Assembly (NCBI RefSeq): GCF_003313465.1
Contig: NZ_KZ845663.1
Coordinates: forward strand, 207,911-271,910
DNA from: Thermoflavimicrobium daqui
GTDB taxonomy: Bacteria; Bacillota; Bacilli; Thermoactinomycetales; Thermoactinomycetaceae
Direction of reading: 5' to 3'
DNA length: 64,000 bases
Of the stretch, positions 47,631 to 56,667 are shown piece after piece; within the stretch, counting starts at the first letter, position 1; every line of letters begins with the position of its first letter. Position numbers and translations under genes: made by a program. The notes below the pieces were generated by a model. That model worked only from the letters and a program-made list of their open reading frames with translations, searched no databases and had not been told where the DNA came from.

Positions 47631-48536
47631 TTATGTTAATTGTTCAAAATAATCATGGTTAATTCGTTTCAATACAAAATGTTTTGCATCTACAACCCCA
47701 ACATTGTAATCCAACATAAGATTAGCTAATTCTTGTCCATCAATTAGCACAATATGATAACTTGATTGTTTAGCAGCTCGAAGTGCACTAGACGTAAAGT
47801 TAGAAGTTGTGATTAAGACACCACGATCCGCATTTTTCGTCGATAGAGCGCCACAAAACCGATTAACCTCAGGACTACCAACCGGCTTTTCCCAACGTTT
47901 TGCTTGAATATAAATCTGTCTTAGTCCTAAGCGATCCTCTTTAATCACTCCATCAATTCCACCATCACCTGTTCCCCCTACTACTTGACCAGCATCCTGT
48001 TGTGATCCTCCGTAGCCCATGGCTAGAAGTAAGTCAACAACAAGTTGCTCAAATGCAGCTGGAGAACACTTCATGACTTGCTCAAGAACTTCTTCAGCTA
48101 GTTGTTTACAAACTTGCTTATAGCTTTCACTTAGCATTTCCTCTGGTGTCGTCGTTGAAGTCTCCTCTGATACTTGTGAGCTGGTTTGCTCACCGACTTG
48201 CTCCATATATGTACGAAATGACTTATAACGCGATAAAAATTGTAGTGTAATTTCGGTTGGATTTTTCTTTAATACACGGGTTCCCTTAGCCGTTATTTTC
48301 AAAATGCCACGCTTCGGACTTTCGATTAAATTCGCTTTTTTAAGATAAAAGACAGCCCAACTCACTCGATTATTATATATAGATTGCTTTCCACTTGGCA
48401 CCAACTTGTTCCTCAATTGTGAAGGGATTTGCAGCTCTTCAGCGATTCGATCACGCACCTCGTGAAGTGGGCACTCTTTTTTATCGGCAAGGGCTTTTAA
48501 TACAGGCAACATAAACTTTTGGTATTCTGGGATCAT
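47631..48536 (-). CDS. mrr: Mrr-type restriction endonuclease (type IV)
   Basis: About 301 residues. An N-terminal winged-helix part (EYQKFMLPVLKALADKKE, VSWAVFYLKKANLIESPKRG) is the Mrr DNA-binding module. The C-terminal catalytic domain has the PD-(D/E)xK motif spread over AFEQLVVDLLLAMGY, GTGDGGIDGVIKED and IYIQAKRW. RGVLITTSNFTSSALRAA follows as in Mrr. It cuts modified DNA. ATG 48536 has AAGGTG upstream. With McrBC 8 kb away it makes a defence-rich island. Confidence 0.92.
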   Translation of the reverse strand: MIPEYQKFMLPVLKALADKKECPLHEVRDRIAEELQIPSQLRNKLVPSGKQSIYNNRVSWAVFYLKKANLIESPKRGILKITAKGTRVLKKNPTEITLQFLSRYKSFRTYMEQVGEQTSSQVSEETSTTTPEEMLSESYKQVCKQLAEEVLEQVMKCSPAAFEQLVVDLLLAMGYGGSQQDAGQVVGGTGDGGIDGVIKEDRLGLRQIYIQAKRWEKPVGSPEVNRFCGALSTKNADRGVLITTSNFTSSALRAAKQSSYHIVLIDGQELANLMLDYNVGVVDAKHFVLKRINHDYFEQLT

Positions 48537-48674
48537 CTTGATCACCTTACTGATTGATTCTAAGTTGTTACTTCATGTATTGTAACATATCTTCTAAAAA
48601 GAGATAGATTTTGCATGAATAAGAAGAATAGTCCCCTGTTTTCCAAAACAAGGGACTTATATAGCCCAATTCTC

Positions 48675-49391
48675 TTACTCATTCGGCCCTATCACTCGAC
48701 CGCGAATATCTGGATTTTCCCCTTTTTCCACTCGTTTCCACAGTGTATTTCGCCAGTTTTCGGATAATAGCTTACAAGAAGCCAACTGCTGAGTTGCTTC
48801 TCGATCATAAGGCTGCTGATGCATAATTTGATTACATTTGGCAATGGTCCATTCTGGATAGGGACGCTCTAATAAAGTGATAGGCTGTCCACTTTCTACA
48901 TAACCTTCTTGCATCACACGTAAGTACCAACCTGTACGCCCCGTATTTTGTATACGAAGAGCCAAGTCTTTAACTTTCCACAAACGAGCTGGCTTCCAAC
49001 AGGGCTGTCTTGGTTGGGAAACTTGTACAATAGCTTCGCCTATTTGATATAGATCTCCAATACATACTTCCGCTTCAGTTTGGTTATCAATCGCAAAATT
49101 CTCTCCTAAAGCACCCGGTTTCATCTGCTCAATCCCTAATTCTGTTTGCCACTTTGCATAATGAGTACACGCATAAGCTAGTACTGCTTTATCAGGCCCA
49201 CCATGATACTTTAAATCAGCTTGACCATCCCCGACTAGGTTGGTTCTACCTAGCCAAACCTTTCCTTCAACCGGCTTTTTAACAATTCCACTTGTCCATT
49301 CCTTATCCATTGCACTCTTCGCATCTTTTTGACCTAACGTCTGTGGTTTACCTACAAAAATTTTTTCAAGTATAATATTTTTCAACAACAT
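48675..49391 (-). CDS. MOSC-domain protein, YiiM-like
   Basis: About 238 residues. Typical sequences are KVWLGRTNLVGDGQADLKYHG, ALGENFAID and the conserved Cys region VSQPRQPCWKPAR, as in MOSC proteins that handle the sulfur of molybdenum-type cofactors or detoxify N-hydroxylated bases. GGAGGGTG precedes the start; the exact codon (ATG 49391 or one of the adjacent TTG) is uncertain. Nothing nearby explains its partner. Confidence 0.85.
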   Translation of the reverse strand: MLLKNIILEKIFVGKPQTLGQKDAKSAMDKEWTSGIVKKPVEGKVWLGRTNLVGDGQADLKYHGGPDKAVLAYACTHYAKWQTELGIEQMKPGALGENFAIDNQTEAEVCIGDLYQIGEAIVQVSQPRQPCWKPARLWKVKDLALRIQNTGRTGWYLRVMQEGYVESGQPITLLERPYPEWTIAKCNQIMHQQPYDREATQQLASCKLLSENWRNTLWKRVEKGENPDIRGRVIGPNE

Positions 49392-49523
49392 CACCCTCCA
49401 CAATAATCCTATCTTCATATTCATAAAATTCCACAAAGTCTTCTAAGGAAAACCGTGTCTATCATCCTCCATGATTTCTCTGACTGTGTATTCCTTTGTA
49501 GAAGTCATTAGTAACTGAGAGCA

Positions 49524-50246
49524 TTACCTCGTATAACAAAACGGCTCGAGTCGCGTTTGCCCTAGTCCCCATGCTGTTTTATAACCAAAGCCCATCATCG
49601 ATCCATATACTGCAAGTCGCCAGAGAAGCTCTTTTTCTTTACGTGGCAACGCTTTGAGATTAAGAGTAAGTGTACCTCGAAAACCAATTACATTAAATTT
49701 ACCAAAATCAACCCGATCCGTCACAAATGAAGCATATTCAATCCGAATCTTACGCACCCATACTTCAATTTCATTGCGAGGAATTGCAAGCTCCTCACAC
49801 ATATCTAGCACTTTAGCTGCACTACAAAAGAGACGAACTAACTCAGGCAAAGGATAATAATTACCTTGTTGATAAAATGTTGTTGGGGTTAAAAATCTTA
49901 AAGTAAATTTATTAGTAATCTGCTGCATAATTTGCTCTTTGGTATAATGCTGACTATGTAAACTTTGAACAATCCCTTTCCAATGAATTAAGTCGATTAA
50001 ACTATCTTCCAATAGCTTTCTTTGCAGGCTATGAACGACACTAAAGTCGGGTGAATGAACAAATATCTCGCCATTTCCAAAATATGTAGCAAAAGATTGT
50101 CGCTCTTTACAGTCATGTAAGTATTGCGATAACTGCGGATTGGCTTGCTGAATGGATTCAAGAATAAAGGCGTGGAGTCTCCGAGTCAATATACCAACAC
50201 CTGTTGACTTATGGTTGGCTTTAATAAGTAGATGCAATCGATGCAT
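49524..50246 (-). CDS. cas6: Solitary Cas6-like CRISPR RNA endonuclease
   Basis: About 240 residues with two ferredoxin-like parts. The C-terminal glycine-rich loop is characteristic of Cas6: VIGFRGTLTLNLK and YGSMMGFGYKTAWGLGQTRL. An N-terminal His/Lys-rich part starts MHRLHLLIKANHKSTG. ATG 50246 has AAGGAG 7 nt upstream. No other cas gene and no CRISPR array lies in the window. It may process an array elsewhere or be a remnant. The catalytic His cannot be fixed by eye. Confidence 0.82.
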   Translation of the reverse strand: MHRLHLLIKANHKSTGVGILTRRLHAFILESIQQANPQLSQYLHDCKERQSFATYFGNGEIFVHSPDFSVVHSLQRKLLEDSLIDLIHWKGIVQSLHSQHYTKEQIMQQITNKFTLRFLTPTTFYQQGNYYPLPELVRLFCSAAKVLDMCEELAIPRNEIEVWVRKIRIEYASFVTDRVDFGKFNVIGFRGTLTLNLKALPRKEKELLWRLAVYGSMMGFGYKTAWGLGQTRLEPFCYTR

Positions 50247-50360
50247 AACGGATTCTCCTTGAACTGAATTCACTCGTTGCACTCTAATCAATCCCCTTAT
50301 TCCCTATTCTAACCAAATATGAATTATCAAATTGGTAAGTAGTCCTACTTTTAAATAAAA

Positions 50361-50542
50361 GAGCCTGTTGCATCACTTGAGATAAAACCCAGATCATTCC
50401 TAGACGAAGCCGCGAATCGCTGGACTTTCCCTCAAAGGACAAGAGCTTCTTAGAGCTATGCGCTTAAGAAGCTCTATGGATCGATTAAGGATACGGGAGT
50501 AAATGTGGAAGCGATGAGCGGCTTTTTTTATGCAACAACCTC
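50361..50542. repeat. Intact 182-bp inverted-repeat element, copy A (MITE-like)
   Basis: Terminal inverted repeats GAGCCTGTTGCAT (50361-50373) and ATGCAACAACCTC (50530-50542) differ at two positions. A second nested pair is AGCCGCGAATCGCT (50408-50421) and AGCGATGAGCGGCT (50510-50523). A perfect inner stem AGAGCTTCTTA/TAAGAAGCTCT lies at 50442-50452 and 50465-50475. It has no reading frame. Copies B and C align with it in reverse orientation. Confidence 0.75.
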
Positions 50543-51063
50543 TATAAAATTACAGAGACTATGACGCCTATTTCAAACCAAGCTAGGCTGCTGATTTACT
50601 TGAAAAAATACAAAAACTCCGTTAAAATCCATGTTTTTTTTAAAGTTCACAAGTATACTAAACTAAAAATGGGTGATGTATAGCAATATATTTCTAAAAA
50701 AGCAATCCGAGTATTGTATGCTTATACTCGGCTAAACCATATTATTACAGGCAATTCAGTAAAATAAAATGAAATGAAAATGTTTATTTTTCCTTTTATC
50801 ATCATTTCTCTTTCATTTTTAGTATAGCTACCCTATATGATATTTACAATTTTCTTTTTGATTTTTAAATACTAGCTCATTATTTTTCATAGAGAAAATT
50901 TTCTTCGTCAATAATGCTACACGTCGCAATTCCATTCTATTATCTGTATATAATTCAACTTTTTATTTGAATTATATACCATGATCAACGGAATAGTAAT
51001 TTTCATAAAAAAAGCTACTTTCCTAAAAGGAAAATAACCAGTTCTAACAAAAAGAACCTATCT
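50543..51063. other. AT-rich intergenic region after the repeat
   Basis: About 520 bp with no supported gene. It has a small TTTCC/GGAAA hairpin near 51020-51035 that could end the minus-strand unit to its right. It probably also includes remains of lost genes, none identifiable. Confidence 0.35.
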
Positions 51064-51810
51064 TTATTGTGGAAATTCAATCTCTTTAATCTCTCCGACA
51101 TACTCATTGATCATATTTAATGACATATATGAATCATTCGCTACGGATTCAATACTCTGTTCTTCTTTTTTTACAAGCCATGTTTTTTTATCTATCCAAA
51201 TTTTCAATTTATCTTCTACTTTCGCTTGGCCATTTGTACTAGTAAGTACATAAGGATATCTTTCAGAATCAACGAAGCCTGTTAATGTTAAATAAATAAT
51301 ATAATCATTCCCTAGTTCCTCTATAAAAGCATTAGCCAATCTATTTTTGACAAACTCTAGTTTATTTTTGGGATGGTAGATAGAAAAGTTAGCACATTCT
51401 TCCGGTATATGCCACTCCTTCTTTTGAGGATCATCTAAAATCCGCTGCTTGCATTGATCTCCCTTACGATATCTTTCATGAGAAGTAAACACGCTTTTAT
51501 AATAATAGTGTTTTTCATCCAAGTACTTGAGATCTCCTTTTTGTTTATCTTCCATGATCATTCCTGAAGGTAAATACAGTTTACGCAGTACATGGGCTTG
51601 CACATGAAATCCTTTAAGTTTATCTATTTCATTTAAAGATTTTTTTTTCTATCACATGGGCTACTTGTAGGTCTTCTCCCCAAACCTTTACTGGATGAAA
51701 AAAAGAAAAAATCATAGCTATGACTAATGAAAAAGAGAAAGTACGATTCCAATAGCTTTGACTAATGAAAAAGAGAAAGTACGATTCCAATAGCTTTGAC
51801 AAAATTTCAA
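51064..51810 (-). pseudogene. Broken secreted protein, paralogue of the kinase sensor domain
   Basis: The original gene starts at TTG 51808-51810 (AAGGGAG upstream) with signal peptide MKFCQSYWNRTFSFSLV. A 38-bp tandem duplication (51722-51797) shifts the frame into a stop. A run of nine A (minus strand, 51640-51648) shifts it again: with eight A the frame runs on as EKKSLNEIDKLKGFHVQAHV into the 179-codon remainder. That remainder (LDEKHYYYKS, GEIKEIEFPQ) resembles the outer domain of the kinase next door (VDEKNFYYKY, GEMEEIKRPN). A sequencing error in the homopolymer is possible, but the duplication alone breaks the gene. Confidence 0.75.
51722..51797. repeat. 38-bp direct tandem duplication
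   Basis: Two exact copies of 38 bp (51722-51759 and 51760-51797) inside the signal-peptide region of the broken gene. 38 is not a multiple of 3, so the copy causes a frameshift. Confidence 0.9.
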
Positions 51811-51832
51811 TTGAATCACTCCCTTAAAGACT

Positions 51833-54269
51833 TTAATTAGGGCGCTTGATTTCTTCCATTTCCCCCAGTACATGAGTAGTCATATTCAATTTTGATGATT
51901 GTGTCTTAATCGTTTGTTCTATCTTTTTTACTCGATGGTTGGTAGTCTGAGTCCAAATTTGTGCTTCGAAAGATCCCGAAATCAACTCATTATCTCCCTT
52001 ATTTTTAGCAAACATTTGTAAGTGCTTCTGGAGAGGGTTTAACTGATCCAATGTGAAAGTAACCATATATTCATTTTCTTTTTTTTCTACTTTTGCAGTT
52101 TTACTTTGATCGATAAGTGCTAAAACTTCTTTGGGATCTTGTAATCCCATCTGTACATGACAGCTATAGAGTTTATACCAGCGTTTATCATTAGCCTTAG
52201 GAAATCTTCCAACACATTCCCACTTATTTTGAAATGTTTCAATATCATTATATTTATAATAAAAGTTCTTCTCATCTACAAACTGAATCTCTTCTTGATT
52301 TTCCTTCCCATTTAAGTTGATGGTAGACTTTAGATGAATTCCCTTCATTTGTTTCTGAGCTGTTTTCACCTCTTCAAGCACTGTTTGATCCTCTTCATCC
52401 AGATAGGGTGAAAGCACTTTGTAGGTGGGCTCTTCTGGTTTATTGAATATTTCTTTTTCATAGAACATGAGCCCCACCACTACAACTATGAGTAAGCATA
52501 TACCGACTAACCAAATAACCTTAAAGTTTGTTGATTTAGATACCACTTTATTAGCTGAAGATGAATCTTTGTTATCAACTTTAGGTACGATGGAGTTCGT
52601 ATCTTCTGGCAAGCTTTCCTCAGCCTGATTGAAAGTGCTTACAATATTTAAAGCATGAGCCATCTCTTCAGTAGATTGAAACCGCTCTGTCGGATCTTTT
52701 GCCAGTGCTTTTTCGATCACTTCACATAGCTTCCTTGGTAAGTCGGGTTTGATGTTACGTGGATCTGGAACAGGCTCTTGGAGGTGTTTAAAGATAATCG
52801 TGACTACTTCTTCGGCGTCATACGGAAGCTCTACTGTCACCATTTCATATAGGAGAATACCTAGGGAATAGATATCTGAAGAATAATGAATTTCTTTGCC
52901 TTGATAGCGTTCAGGTGCTAGATAGTGTACGCTTCCTAGTGTAGTATGGGTTCATGTTAGTTCAGTATTGGAATTAAGTAAGCGTAAGAGTCCAAAATCA
53001 GCGATTTTCCAACCAGAGCGTGAATCATAGAGGATATTTTGTGGTTTGATATCTCGATGAACAATTCCATGTCGATGAACTTCTCCTAGCCCTTTTAATA
53101 TATCTAACATGATTTCGATGGCTTCTGATACTGTAAAATTCCCTTCATTCTTTAGCTTTTCTTTTAAAGTAAGGCCTTTGATTAGTTCCATCACGATATA
53201 ATAAGTCGATCCTTCATTCCCAGTATCATGGATTTGGACAACATGGGGATGGTTGATTTTTGCTGTCTCTTTCGCTTCCTTATTAAAACGACGAATAAAT
53301 TCCTCATCTTCACAGAATGATTCATTCATCACCTTAATTGCCACTTCGCACTCTAACACCGTATCCATCCCACGATATACTTTGGCCATGCCTCCGCCAC
53401 CAATTTTCTCTAGGATCTGGTATCGATTTCCTAGTATAGGCTCTGGTGACTTCTTATCTACGATCTTCCCGATTCTTTCGATCGCTTCTTTCATTTCAGC
53501 AATCGACTGATATCGTTTACTAGGTTCTTTCTCCATCGCTCGATAGATTACTTGACACCATGCATCAGAGATTTCCGGATTAATCATTTGCGGATTTGGA
53601 ATATCCTCAGTAATATGCTTTAAGATCAAAGCGACATTCTCCTCCGCTTGAAATGGAGGTTGTCCTGCCAATAGCTCATACAGAATGACACCGAGTGATT
53701 AGATATCTGAAGTAAAGTGGACCGCTTCTCCTCGGGCCTGTTCAGGTGATAGGTATTGTGCAGTTCCGATTGGCATCCCTTCGATCGTTGGAGGTAAGAA
53801 TACGGGAAATACCAAAATCCGTCACTTTCCACTTTCCATCCTTCCCCCTCATGATGTTATGAGGCTTTAGATCACGATGGATCACCCCATGTTGATGGAC
53901 TTCTTCCATTCCGCTTAAGATTTGTAATATGGTTTCATATGCTTCCGCGGACAAAAAAACTCCTTTTTCTTTTAGATTCTCTTTAAGAGTAGGACCTTCC
54001 ATCAGTTCCATCACGATATAATCGAGCTCATTACTTTTTCCAATATCATAAATTTTAACTACATGTGGATGGGATGGTTTCGCCATGATCTTGGCTTCTT
54101 TCATAAAGCGGCGGAACATGATCTGATCTTTGGTACGTTTTAAATCCATGATCTTAATCGCTACATCACGGTCAAGGTGTTCATCCCTCGCTCGATACAC
54201 TTTCCCCATTCCACCACTGCCTACTTTTTCAAAAATATGATATCTCTCTCCCGGATTTTGCCCTTCCAT
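51833..54269 (-). pseudogene. Tandem double Ser/Thr protein kinase with TM and outer sensor domain, inactivated
   Basis: Homology shows one ancestral protein of about 810 residues. Kinase 1 (from ATG 54269, AGGAG upstream) has VGSGGMGKVYRA, DVAIKIMD, HRDLKPHNIM and DFGISRIL. Kinase 2 has IGGGGMAKVYRG, HRDIKPQNIL and DFGLLRLL. A TM follows (VIWLVGICLLIVVVVGLMF) and then an extracellular domain of about 185 residues ending GEMEEIKRPN. There are three lesions: a frameshift in the kinase 1 activation loop (about 53787-53795), TAA replacing Tyr of DIYSLG (53699-53701), and TGA in the kinase 2 activation loop (52952-52954). All lie in activation segments. Single PASTA-less kinases of this layout are known; a doubled one is unusual. 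Confidence 0.85.
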
Positions 54270-54372
54270 CGTATTCTCCTATCCCTTGTTGGTATAAAAA
54301 TAGCAATAAATTTCCAACTTAAAATTGGTCCAATTTATGCCTAATTATCACTATTTTAACATATTTATATAA

Positions 54373-54563
54373 GAAGTCTCTGCACTTCTAGAGTGAAGCC
54401 GCTCATCATTTCCTTACTCACTCCTGTAGCCTTAATCGGATAGAGTTGTCTCAAGAGTAAAGCTCTAAGAAATCTTATCCCTTGAGGAAAAGTCGATCCT
54501 ACACAAAAGCGATTTGCGGCTTCATCTAGGGATGATCTAGGCTTTGAATCGAATTACACAACT
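54373..54563. repeat. 180-bp inverted-repeat element, copy B
   Basis: Aligns with the reverse complement of copy A over most of its length: GAAGCCGCTCATC, CCTTAATCG, AGCTCTAAGAA, TTGAGGAAAAGTC, GCGATTTGCGGCTTC and ATCTAGGGATGATCT. The terminal repeats are more eroded than in copy A. It fills the gap between the kinase start and the next gene. Confidence 0.7.
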
Positions 54564-54682
54564 AAAATAATATAAATAAGTAAACTATTAATGAATATTA
54601 AAACTATTTTATATATCCATCATTAACTTGATTATTTAGATATGGTATAATAGAAAAAATCAACTTCTTCATGGAGGTAATT

Positions 54683-55318
54683 ATGACCTATGCGTGGGCT
54701 TTCCATGACCATTTATCCCCAGGAGGAAGTAAGTTAATCACACACTTTGATCCAATTCCTATTCATTCAAACAGCGGATTGATTACTTTCGGCCTTTTTG
54801 ATATTTATCCTTCTCCCTCTCCACTTGAAGTTATCCTATATAAATACAACCAACCTTTCTTAACCAATTTTATTTCTTCCCCTGGGACCATCCGGTTTTA
54901 CAATCTATCACAGGGATATTATGATATCGTAGTCAAAAGTCTACGAGATAATGTCTCTTTTGTTTGCCATATTTCGAACGAACAACCCTATGTATTACCC
55001 AATTATCAACCGATTACTTCCATTACCAATAAGCATATACAAACGACAAAGGTCGGGACTTATTGGGTAAACGGTCTTACACCTCTGCAAGTCTCCCAAG
55101 GAACGGTCCAAGTTTATATCAATCAAGGAAATCGCTTTCCTTATCAAATCAGAGTATCCGTCTACCGATTTATGGAAGAAAACCCACTTTACTATGATTG
55201 TATTACTGATGTCGATTCTATCCGCTTTAGCAAACTAACACCAGGTCTTTATGAACTAAGTGTAAAATCTTTAATTGATCAACCTTTTATCGGTACACTT
55301 GATGTCTATGCCTATTAG
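54683..55318 (+). CDS. Unknown protein with two internal repeats
   Basis: 211 residues, no family recognised. Two similar halves are visible: GTIRFYNLSQGYYDIVVKSL (about 70-95) matches DSIRFSKLTPGLYELSVKSL (about 180-200), each preceded by a beta-rich stretch (LEVILYKYNQ and YQIRVSVYRF). This suggests two beta-sandwich domains. No signal peptide or TM is seen. ATG 54683 has GGAGG 7 nt upstream; an ATG at 54671 overlaps that site and is less likely. Its stop codon TAG (55316-55318) touches repeat copy C. Confidence 0.7.
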   Translation: MTYAWAFHDHLSPGGSKLITHFDPIPIHSNSGLITFGLFDIYPSPSPLEVILYKYNQPFLTNFISSPGTIRFYNLSQGYYDIVVKSLRDNVSFVCHISNEQPYVLPNYQPITSITNKHIQTTKVGTYWVNGLTPLQVSQGTVQVYINQGNRFPYQIRVSVYRFMEENPLYYDCITDVDSIRFSKLTPGLYELSVKSLIDQPFIGTLDVYAY

Positions 55319-55459
55319 AGGTTGTTTCATTAATCAGCCACTCATCGCTTCCCCACTCACCCCACTAAAGGTTTGTCACATAAGTCGATCCTACACAAAA
55401 ACGATTCGCTCCCACTCTAAATATGATCTGGACTTTCAATCAAATGATGCAACATGCTG
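55318..55459. repeat. 180-bp inverted-repeat element, copy C (internally deleted)
   Basis: Starts GAGGTTGTTTCAT at 55318, the terminal repeat seen in copies A (reverse) and B, and runs through CCACTCATCGCTTCC, AAGTCGATCCTACACAAAA and ATGATGCAACATGC. About 40 bp of the middle (the inner stem) are missing. It abuts the stop codon of the preceding gene. Confidence 0.7.
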
Positions 55460-55482
55460 TATGAAATATAAAACTAATTTTT

Positions 55483-56667
55483 CTATCTTGTTTCAAACAA
55501 TTGTTGTAAAAATTCCTCTCCACCTTCTGTTAAGTCTCCATCTAAAGGAAAGCTCAATGTACGAACCCGGATTTTACGAATCCATTGATCAATAGGCACT
55601 ATTTGCCGTGTGGGATAGACTAATATCGCTTCTGTACAACCCTTGGTATAAGCATAAGAGACTAATTGAAAAATATCATTCTGTGAAGGCTCTCTATTTG
55701 TTTTATATTTTATATCCAAAATATATTTAGCGGTTCCTGCTTGATAAATAACGATATCCATCCGAAAGCGAATAGGATTATTCTCTCCAATATTTATTTG
55801 TTCTTGTGCTTTTAATTGATATGAACTAGGTAGATGAGCTTTTATCCATTCTGTAACAAACAGTTCATAAAGCCGTGGCATATAGACCAGAAATAACGGT
55901 GCATCATATCCCCCTTCTTTTTTAACAGGAGCCATTTGATCGAGAAATAAACGGCATAATGCATGTAACTGCTGATAATCTTTGTTAGAAGGATGATAAA
56001 CTCGTTGGCTACAATCTTTAGCCTGATAAGGCTTTAAGGAAACTCCCCATCTTAAACAGTGATATACTTTTCGCATTTCACGAAGTGATGTCTCTTTTGT
56101 GCAGAGACTAAAGCGTAAAATTTGGTGCAAAGTCCATAATAAAATTTGATTATCTTCATGATCAACAGTTTGTTCTAAATAAGTGTAAGGTACTTCCACT
56201 AAATGGGGAGTTTGTACTAATTTAGATAGATTCAATCTTCCCCGAAGTATAGAAGATTTTTCTTGTTTTTCTTGGTATTTTTTACTTAATCCTTTTTGAT
56301 AACGTACAAAAATCTTATGTGCCAATAATTCAGCTAATTTTTCATACACCTGTTGTACTGTTTCATACTGGTTTAGCGAATCATGAAATTGTAAACTATT
56401 TAAATGGTAGGCATACCCCAACATTCTATATAATTGATGAATAGATACGCGAGGGATGATTTGAATACCCAAATCCTTTGATAATGGTATGGAACCTACC
56501 CATCCTTTGGCTATGAGCTTCCAGCGACCATTCGTTTTGGGACTAGGAAATTCGATATCTAGTTGTTTATGATAAGTATACAAGATTTGATGGGCAAGAC
56601 TTTCAGTAAGCTCCTCTTTATTTAACCATCGAATCCCATAGTCTTTGATCATTAGCCAATTCCTCAT
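55483..56667 (-). CDS. mcrC: McrC-like nuclease subunit of a McrBC restriction system
   Basis: About 394 residues. The N-terminal part is McrC-like (LAKGWVGSIPLSKDLGIQIIP, MLGYAYHLNSLQF, ILRGRLNLSKLV). The C-terminal nuclease core shows FRMDIVIYQ, KYILDIKYKTN and DIFQLVSYAYTKG, the D...(D/E)xK layout of PD-(D/E)xK enzymes. ATG 56667 overlaps the mcrB stop (ATGA), so the subunits are coupled. It cuts modified DNA when McrB translocates. Confidence 0.92.
   Translation of the reverse strand: MRNWLMIKDYGIRWLNKEELTESLAHQILYTYHKQLDIEFPSPKTNGRWKLIAKGWVGSIPLSKDLGIQIIPRVSIHQLYRMLGYAYHLNSLQFHDSLNQYETVQQVYEKLAELLAHKIFVRYQKGLSKKYQEKQEKSSILRGRLNLSKLVQTPHLVEVPYTYLEQTVDHEDNQILLWTLHQILRFSLCTKETSLREMRKVYHCLRWGVSLKPYQAKDCSQRVYHPSNKDYQQLHALCRLFLDQMAPVKKEGGYDAPLFLVYMPRLYELFVTEWIKAHLPSSYQLKAQEQINIGENNPIRFRMDIVIYQAGTAKYILDIKYKTNREPSQNDIFQLVSYAYTKGCTEAILVYPTRQIVPIDQWIRKIRVRTLSFPLDGDLTEGGEEFLQQLFETR

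Noticed and set aside
50361..50542. CRISPR array beside cas6
   Set aside because: The element has nested inverted repeats but no series of direct repeats with spacers.
52952..52954. TGA read as an amino acid (recoding) in kinase 2
   Set aside because: No SECIS-like or other recoding signal was seen, and kinase 1 in the same chain carries independent lesions.
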